Assembly: GCA_903880095.1 (NCBI GenBank) | Contig: CAIRNX010000040.1 | Span: forward strand, 32,530-96,529 | Direction: 5' to 3' | Source: an uncultured Micrococcales bacterium | GTDB lineage: Bacteria; Actinomycetota; Actinomycetes; Actinomycetales; Microbacteriaceae | Length of the DNA stretch: 64,000 nucleotides | In this document: in pieces, positions 10,501-19,500 of the stretch | Layout of the letters: the number at the start of each line of letters is the position of its first letter | How positions within the stretch are numbered: position 1 is the first letter of the stretch | Notes under the pieces: generated by a model | Told to the model about the DNA's origin: nothing | The model's database searches: none | The model's input: the letters and a program-made list of their open reading frames with translations, nothing else | Program-made: the position numbers and the translations under genes

Positions 10501-13500
10501 ACAAGTACATCTCTGGTGCCGCAACTCTTACGTCATCGCTGGGCATCGTTACCAAAATATCTTTGAGCACGGTAAAGATTCAAGGTGCCCCAACTCTTCA
10601 AGGGACACTTGCGGCACCGACCGCGGGTGTGGTGAAGGTTGACACACCGATAACTATCCCGACCAGCATATGGTTCGGCTCGCCGGTGGTTAGCAAAGTG
10701 TTCCAGTGGTACGCATGCACTAACTCCGTTTCGACACAACAGTCGACCATCGGACTTGACTGCTCACTTATTCCAAACGCTGCCAACGTGACCTTCACCC
10801 CGACAATTGACCAAGTTGGCAAGTTCCTAGTGGTCAAGACAGCTGCGAGTAACATCATCGGCTCGGTAACTCTTTACTCGCCGAGTACTTCAGTGGTAAA
10901 CGAGGCACCAAGTTTCCAAGGCGATACCTCGATCGACGATGTAAGTCTTGTCGGAAACAACGTCACGGTTTCATTGCCAACCACGCGCGGGTTTCCAAAC
11001 CCTGCTCCTACCTACACCTGGTTCAGGTGCTCAGCAGCGGTGCCTTTCTCGGCGACGACGATTCCAGCAACCTGCTCGCCAATCGCGAACTCCAATGCAG
11101 CACAATACATGCTCGATGTTTTAGATCTTGACAAGTTTGTTGCAGTTGGCGTCACACTCACAAACTCTTCAGGAACCGCAACTAAGTACAGCCCGTCCAC
11201 TGTCTCGATTCAAGGTGTACCGAAAATTACCAACGCGCTTGGTATGCCAAGCTCGACGGTGGCTGCTGTTACCGCTCCCCGCATTGGAACAGTCGAAAGT
11301 GCCCCTACCAATACTTGGGCGGGGTCGCCAAAGCCGAGCGTCAACTTGCAGTGGGTTCGCTGTCAAGACGAAGATCCGACGAGCAGTATTTTGCCTGTTC
11401 CGTGCGACGACATACCTGGCGCTTCGGGTAACACATACACACCGGTGATGGCCGATAAAGGCCTTACGCTGCGCGTTCGAATTACCGCGACAAACCTACT
11501 GGGAACCACAACCATCTGGTCAGGCTCAACAAGAAAGACACAACTATCTCCTAGCTTCGTTGCCCACCCGACGCTCAACAGCTTCATCACGGTCGGCACG
11601 TTGGTGAGCGTAAACGCTGTGAATCAACTTGCCTCTCCAGGAGCTGCCGAGACCGAATCTTGGTACCGCTGCCCTGCCGTGGTGCCCAGCGCCTCAACAA
11701 CTCCACCAGCAAACTGTGTTCAGATTCTCGGCGCCTCAGTAAATTCTTATACGATTCAGGCGCAGGACCTCGACAACTATTTGGTAGCGAAAGTTTCGCT
11801 GTCGAACGAAGCGGGCATTGCCACTGAATACACGGCCTCAACGGCCAAGATCATCTCGCTCCCCGTCTTCGACCAGGAGCCAACGGTTGGCGGCCAAAGC
11901 TACGTAACCGGCAAGCTTGTGATTTTGCCGTTCAGTGTTTCGGCAAAGCCGGTAGCGACACTTAGCTACCAGTGGTACTACTGCGACACCAAAATATTAG
12001 TTAGTTTTGCTGATGTTCAGACCCCGAACTGCCACATCATTGCCGGGGCTACCAGCGACAGCTTCTTACCGACCCAGGCAGAAGCGGGCTCCTACGTGAG
12101 TGTGCTCGTGACAGCAACAAACCTTGCCGGAACAACAACGTCATTCTCTAAGACGACCAGCGCAATTCTCACCCCTCCTCGTAACGTCGTGCCGCAGGTT
12201 GTGACAGGCTCAACCACGGTTGGCGCCCAGCTTTCTACTGATACCGGAACTTGGAATCCGGCAACTAACGTCTCATTTGATTACAAGTGGTTTGCCTGCT
12301 CAAAGCAGACTGCAGCCTCAACGACAATCTCGACGACCGACTGCGCAGTAGTAGCCGGAGCAACAACGGCCCAGTTCAACTCCGGCGTTGCGCAAATTGG
12401 TAAATACATGGTCTCTGAAGTGACCGCCAAGAACTTCACCATAAACGTGCCCGAATATTCGGCTTCGACCGAAATCATTGCAAGTGTTCCCGTTTATACA
12501 ACGGGAATGGGCGTCAACTTCTTGACCGGTCAAGCCTCGACCTCTGGAGCGCCACGTGTCGGTTACAGCATTTCGGCAACAGATGGCGCTTGGTCGGGCA
12601 CCCCTGCGCCTAGTTTTATGTACCAGTGGTTTGTTTGCAGTGTTCAAAAGACCGCCGCCGACAAGTCTCTGACGCAAGACTGTCGTGAAATCAACGGCGC
12701 AACCACAAAAGACTTCTCGATCACACCTGCTATAGCTGACGACTACAACTTGGTCGGCAAATACCTGGGTGTGAAAATCATCGGCACCAATAAGGCGGGC
12801 TCGGACTTCGCCTACTCAGTGACCTCTGTCAAGACTGTTACTTTGCCACCACAGTTGGTAACGCCGCCTGAGATCTCGGGGTACAGGTACGTCGACGCGA
12901 CACTGAGCGGCACTATTGGTGCATTCACCGGCATTCCAGACCCAAGCGAAACTCAGGCTTGGTGGCAGTGCGACTCAGCTATCCCAACGGCCGTGACTGC
13001 TCAGCCTGCCGGTTGCACAAAGCTGCTGCCGACCACACCGACAATCAAGCTGACGTTGGCGATGAAGGGCAAGTTCATTACCACTGCCACGATCTCGACC
13101 AACGATGCCGGAACCGTTACGGTTTGGGCTCCATCCACCATCGAGGTAACCACCGGCGCAATCAACACCGTGGCTCCAACCATTACGGCAAGCCCTAATG
13201 CGCTGCCAAAAGTTGGCGGAACCCTATCTGCCAACCACGGCGTTTGGTCTGGTGATCCTGCCCTAACCGAGGCTTCGTACACCTACCAGTGGTACAGCTG
13301 CGACGTCGAAATCAAGACCGCGAGTTTCACTCTCGACCCCAGCGCTGGCTGTCTACGTGTTGGCGATGCGGTAAACACCAACTATCAACCGGTTCGCGAA
13401 GACGCCGGCCGCTTCATTCTCGTCTCGGTCGCTGGAGCCAACTCAAACGGTGGTTCGAAGATCTTCAGCGCGTCAACCTCGAAGGTCAACCTTGAACCAG

Positions 13501-16500
13501 AACTTGTTATATCGCCGGTGCAGACGGGAAATGCGTTCGTAGGTAACCGGCAGAATGTATCAGATGGTACCTGGTTCGGTGTTCCAGACCCATCGTTCAC
13601 CTATCAGTGGCTAATTTGCGACAGTGAACAGAGCGTTCCACCGAGCGCAAAACCGGCAGACTGCGCACTAGTTGTTGGTGCGACATCATCGGCTTACACG
13701 CCGCTTATTTCGCAAGTTGGACAGTACTTAATCGTTCAGGTGTCCGCTAATAACATTGCTGGTTCGACAGTCGCCTACTCGCTAACCTCTTCAGACATTA
13801 AGTCGGCTCCCGTCAACATCACTCCGCCAACCGTCACAATCGCCAACGGAACCAGTGGCTTACCGGTGGCAAACCAGTCGGTTGTCAGCACCACCGGAGG
13901 CAAGTGGCAGGGCCGCCCGACACCGACTTACCAGTACCAGTGGTTCAGCTGTGCGTTTGCCTTGGTTGCTTCGCCTGACGCACCAACTGCCGATAAGGAT
14001 TGTCGCGCCGTTTCAGAAGTGACAGACACCGCCAGCTATAGCCCGGTTACCACCGACCGAGGTCGCTTTATCGCGGTTGAGGTTTACGCAACGAACATTC
14101 ATGCCACCGTTGCGCACTGGTCGGCCACTTCGGCCGTGGTTAACATGGCGCCAGTCGCCGATGTTATTCCGCAGGTTGCCGGGGTTGCCTTCGTTCAAGC
14201 CGTGGTTACGGCCAAGGCAGACACCTGGCTTGCCTACCCGGCGCCGACTCGCTCGTTCCAGTGGTTGTCTTGTGGAGAACTTGCGCTTCCGAGCGCGTGT
14301 TCGGTTATCTCAGGAGCTGCGGCAGCAACTTTCACGATTCCATCAAGCCTGAATGGCCGCTCGCTCATGGTTCGCGTAACCGCGACAAACCAGTTCGGCA
14401 ACTCCAGCAGCTACTCGCTTGCAAGCGCAAATATCACCACAGGTCCGGTCAGCACAGTGCCGCAGGTAATCACTGGCTCAGTTGCCTTTCCGCCAACTGC
14501 AGGAGCGCTACTTTCTACCGGCGATGGCAGCTGGGCCGGAGACCCGCGACCAACCTTGGCGTATCAGTGGTACCGCTGCACGGCTCTGGTCTCAGCAAGC
14601 GCGTTTGAACTTGACCCGACCTGTTCGGCAATCACCGGTGCAACATCTAACACCTACGCCCTCACCGACATAGACCCCGGAAATGCGCTTGTCGCAGGCA
14701 TCACCGGCAGCAACTCTTTCGGAACCTCGACTCGTTTCTCGGCATCGACACCAATTGTCACCGAGAAAGTTCGCCTGATAACGCCTCCAACTCTCACCGC
14801 CTCTGCCAAAATCGGCCAAGACATCACCGCAGACGAGGGTGTGTGGCGAGGATTCCCCAGACCCGATACCAGTTACTCGTGGTACAGCTGCACCGTTGCC
14901 AACCCAGCTGCTCCTGTTCAAGTTGCGGCGGCAACCGGCGTCGGCGTTGTGCCACCTACGACTTGTACCAAGATTCAGGGAGCAATTCGTTCTTCGCTTG
15001 CAATTTCTGACTCACAGGTCGGCAAGATGCTGATCTTCATGGTTACCAAATCGAACACTGTGGATGGCGTTCTCAGTACTGTGAACGCATACACCCAGTC
15101 GAGCTTGCCAGCCGCTCAGCCGCCGGTTTCGCTTGCCAAACCAGTGATCTCATCGCCTGGCATGATTGTTGGTGCTAACCCAAAGGTGGGCAGCGTTTGG
15201 TCTGTTAGTACCGGGCTTTGGGTGGACCCGCAGCCAATCAAGACCTACCAGTGGTACCGCTGTGACTCGCAGGTCGCCACCGGGCCAACTCACATCACTT
15301 CGGTACCCGTCGCGTCTGGTTGTGTTGCCATCTCGGGTGCCACGAATACGTCTTACACGATCATGGCCGAAGACTCGGGCAAGTTTGTTGCCGTCGAAGC
15401 CATCGCTTCAAACGCGGCAGATACGCTTCACGAGTGGTCGAACTCGACGCTCGCCGTTCTTCAGGTGCCCATCGCGATCATTCCGCCGACCATCAGCGGT
15501 GACCGCCAGCGCAACAAGGTGCTGACCATTAATCAGGGAACCTGGACGGGCAGCCCTACTCCCGTAATCAACTTCCAGTGGTACTCGTGCAAGACTGCTG
15601 TTCCCGCAACCTCAACTACGCCTCAGCCAGCAACGAACTGCTCTCAGATCAGTGGTGAAACGTCGGCTACTTATACACAGTCGCCCGCCGGTAGCGATGA
15701 CGGAAAGTTCATCACGGCTACCGTTAGCGGAACCTCAGGTAACTCTGACCCAACCGTTTACTGGGTAACTGTTGCCTCGGGCGATGCCACCGCACAGGCC
15801 CCTACTGTTTCTGTTTTGCCAACTTTGACATCACTTTCAAACGTTGTGCCAACGGTTGGCGTCACTTACAGCATTGGTGACGACCGCTGGATTGGTGCGC
15901 CAACACCGGTTGTCACTTACAAGTGGTACGCCTGCGACGCAGTTGTTGCCGCCGCCGGTTCAGCCATACCTGGAGGTTGCGCGGTCATTGATGGTCAGAC
16001 TTCCCAGACTTACACGGCGACCATCGCGCTCGCGGATTCACGCAAATACCTACTAGGTTCGGTGACAGCCACCAATCTAGCCGGCACGGCCACCACGTAC
16101 ACAAAGTCGCTGACCTCGATCATCGACAAGGGTCTTCTTAACACCACGCCGGCCTCGGTTGCGGCACCGTCGCTGCTGGTGCCGACCCCAGACGCTTCAC
16201 CAATCACCGGAACCACGGGTGTCTGGTCAAGCAACAACACTCTTCAGATCACGCACCAATGGTTTGTTTGCCCGTACGCGTTAACAGTTTCAAACAGTTA
16301 CATTCCTATCGACTGCTTCAGCATTCGAAGTCAAGAGGTGGGCGGTCAGGTTACGCCGCTGAAAATCACACCACTCGACGAAGTCTCTGGCATGTATGTT
16401 GCGCTGTACGAAAAAGTCGAGCAAAAAATTGACGCAACCAACTGGCGCAAGGTTCGCGAACGTCTCACCCCCACGACTGGGCAATTGCTCGAAGCTCCTT

Positions 16501-19500
16501 CATTGCGAATTCGAGATGCTGGTTTCGTGGCGCCATCTGTGGGTCAAGACATGGTCGTCGGGTATAGCTCGACAGTTACTGCGGGGGCATGGGTTGCGGC
16601 CCTAAATGCAGAGACCTCTTTCACCTGGCGTGGTTCTGAGGTTGGCACGTTCAGCTACCAGTGGTTTAGTTGCATCTCATACCAAGCCAACTACACGACT
16701 TTGGGGCTTCCGGCGGGCTGTAGCTACATCACCACAAGCGTTAGTAGACCGTCAGTCAACTCTTCGATCGTGCCAATCGAATCTGAGATCAGTTCGTTCC
16801 TCGGAGTTCGAATCACGGCAACAAATGCGACTGGTTCAGCTGTCGCTTGGACCAACACCTCGAGAGCAGTAACTCAAGAAGTGGCCAACATAAATCCTGT
16901 CTCCCTCGGTTCTGCCTTCGTTGTTGGTGACCGCTTGACACTAAGCGGTGGCACGCAGACCGACTGGAAGGGCTCGCCAGCCCCTGCGATTACCGTCGAT
17001 TGGTACTCTTGCACCGCACAGCACCCAACCGCACCGTCAGCAGTTCCGGCAGACTGCACGTTGTTCGTAAACGGCACGCAAAACCCAAGTACAGGGCTCA
17101 CGATTCCTCTCGAGAGGTCAACCGGCACTCAATACCTGATCGCACGAGTTACTGGTGTGAATACCCCGTGGAACGCGCCGACAAGAAGTAGCACAGTTGC
17201 GATTTACACACCAACTACACACAGAATTCTTTCGCGTCCTTACATCAACACCGCCTTAGCCAACCCATACCCTTCGCAAACCGGAGTTGCCGATGCAACT
17301 GGCAGCCTAAACCTCACGCAGGGAAACTGGGCTGGCTCTGCGCCGATTACGCTAAGTGGCCGCTGGTTTGCCTGCGATAGCCCGGTTGCTGCATCAAGTT
17401 TGGCTACGCCAGCAGAAGGCTGCACAATCTTCAAGACGGCGACTCAGGCTGTCCTGCTAACACACAGCCAGGTTGGCAAATACATCGTTGGTCAGATTGT
17501 TGCCACTAACGAGGCTGGAACCACCTATCAGTCGGCCGCCTCGAGTGCAAGGGTCCTTGAACCTCCAACAATCGTCTCGCCGCCTGAAGTAACTCTGGTT
17601 GACCCACCGTTGGCATCCGGTAAGAACGAGGTTGGCCAAAAGCTCACCTACACTTCGGCTGCTTGGGATGGCTCACCAACCCCTACGGCTTCGGCACGGT
17701 TCTACGCCTGCGATGCGCCAATCGCATCATCTGTTGCGTCCATTCCAGCTAACTGTGCTGTTGTTGCTGGAGTTGCCGGTTCGGTACTCACCCTCGGCGA
17801 CACCGAAGCCGGCAAGTACATTGCAGTTGTTAGCACGGCAACCAACACCACAAACGGTGGTCTCAAGACAACTCTTAGCGTCTCGGCAACTATGGGCCCG
17901 GTCTACCGCTCGCCATACTTTGACACCGCAATCGCGCCAACTATTAGCGGTCAGGCTCATGTTGGCTCGAGCCTTTCGTTTACCAAGACCACCATTAAGG
18001 GGTTTGAGACTCCTACCAGCATTCACGCTTGGTACATTTGCGATTCTCCGGTACTCGCCGCGGTGAACGATGCCGTGCCTTCGGGTTGCTCGCCGATCGC
18101 AGACAATCCAAACGCTAGCCTCACCGTTCCCGCTTCAGCTGCGGGCAAGTACGTCCTCGGTATTCAGTCGGCATTTGCGTCTTGGACGCCTGTCAGAGTC
18201 ACTCGTTCTTCGGTAACAAGTGCGCAGATCACCGCTTCGCCTGCTGTTCAAAGCGCACCAACTGTGGCCGGGGACGACTACGTAGGTGGTTCGGTAAAGG
18301 TTTCGGTAAACCAAGGAGTCTGGTCGAGTTTCCCGGCAATTACAGACAACGCCCGTTACTCAATTAGCTTGTTTGCCTGCACAGCGACCAGCGTTGCGCA
18401 GGCAACGACCAAGCCGGCAACTTGTGGAGCGACCGCTTTAGCCGTTTATACCGCGGCTGCACCAACACCGTTCACGCTGACTTCGGACCTTGACGGAAAA
18501 TTTATTGTCGCCAAGGTAACTGCAACCGTGCCAACCAACAAGAGCCAGACCGACTCTCTCGACTCTTACAGTGCTTCATTCGGCCCGGTACGTGAGGTCG
18601 CGTCGCTACCGACACAGCCTGTAATTACTGGTGCAGGCGCACCAGATGTTGGCCTAAGCCTTTCACTGCAGCCGATCACAGCTGGCGGGTTCCCAAAGAA
18701 TAGCCCGACCTATAACTGGTACGTGTGCCCAACGGGTGGCGCTTCGGCACCAACATCAATACCCGCCGGTTGCGACCTGCAGGCTAACGTCAGCTCGAAG
18801 GCGTTCCCGATTCCTCCAAGCGCTGCCGGCAAGTATGTATTTGCATGGGTCACGGCCAGCAACGAACTAGGCTCGGCTTCGCGCGCAACTGCTTACAGCC
18901 AGATGGTCAAGATGGCCGCCGTGAACACAGCGCCACCAAGCTTGAGCGGTGGCGATGAGGTAGGCAGCCCGATAAACGCAAACCTTGGAGCCTGGACGAG
19001 CACTCCGGCGCCAACATTTACCTACATGTGGTACTCCTGCGACAGCTCGAACTCGACCATTTCTAACGGCTGCACACCGGTCACAGGCAGCACCGCAACT
19101 GCAAGCCTCACTCCTGTTGAGGCGCAAGCAGGCAGGTACATCATCGCCAATGTGACTGCGACCACAGCTGTTTGGTCTTCAAACGTTCAAACTGTCAAGG
19201 CCACGGCAACGTTTGGCCCGATCCGCCAACCAGCAAACCTCAAGCTGGCACCTTCAATTGGAGGTACCGCACACGTTGGCGAACAGCTGACGGTTTCGCT
19301 TGGTAATGGAAGCCTAGTTGGCTTCCCTTCGGCCACATTCAGTTACGACTGGTATGCCTGTGACACAGCCGTGCAAGATTCTGCCACCGTGATTCCTGCC
19401 AACTGCTCACAAATCTCGAACTCTCCAAAGACTCCACTCACAATCGATTCGAGTGCAGCGGGCAAGTTCATCATCGCCGCAGTTACCGCGAGCAACTACT

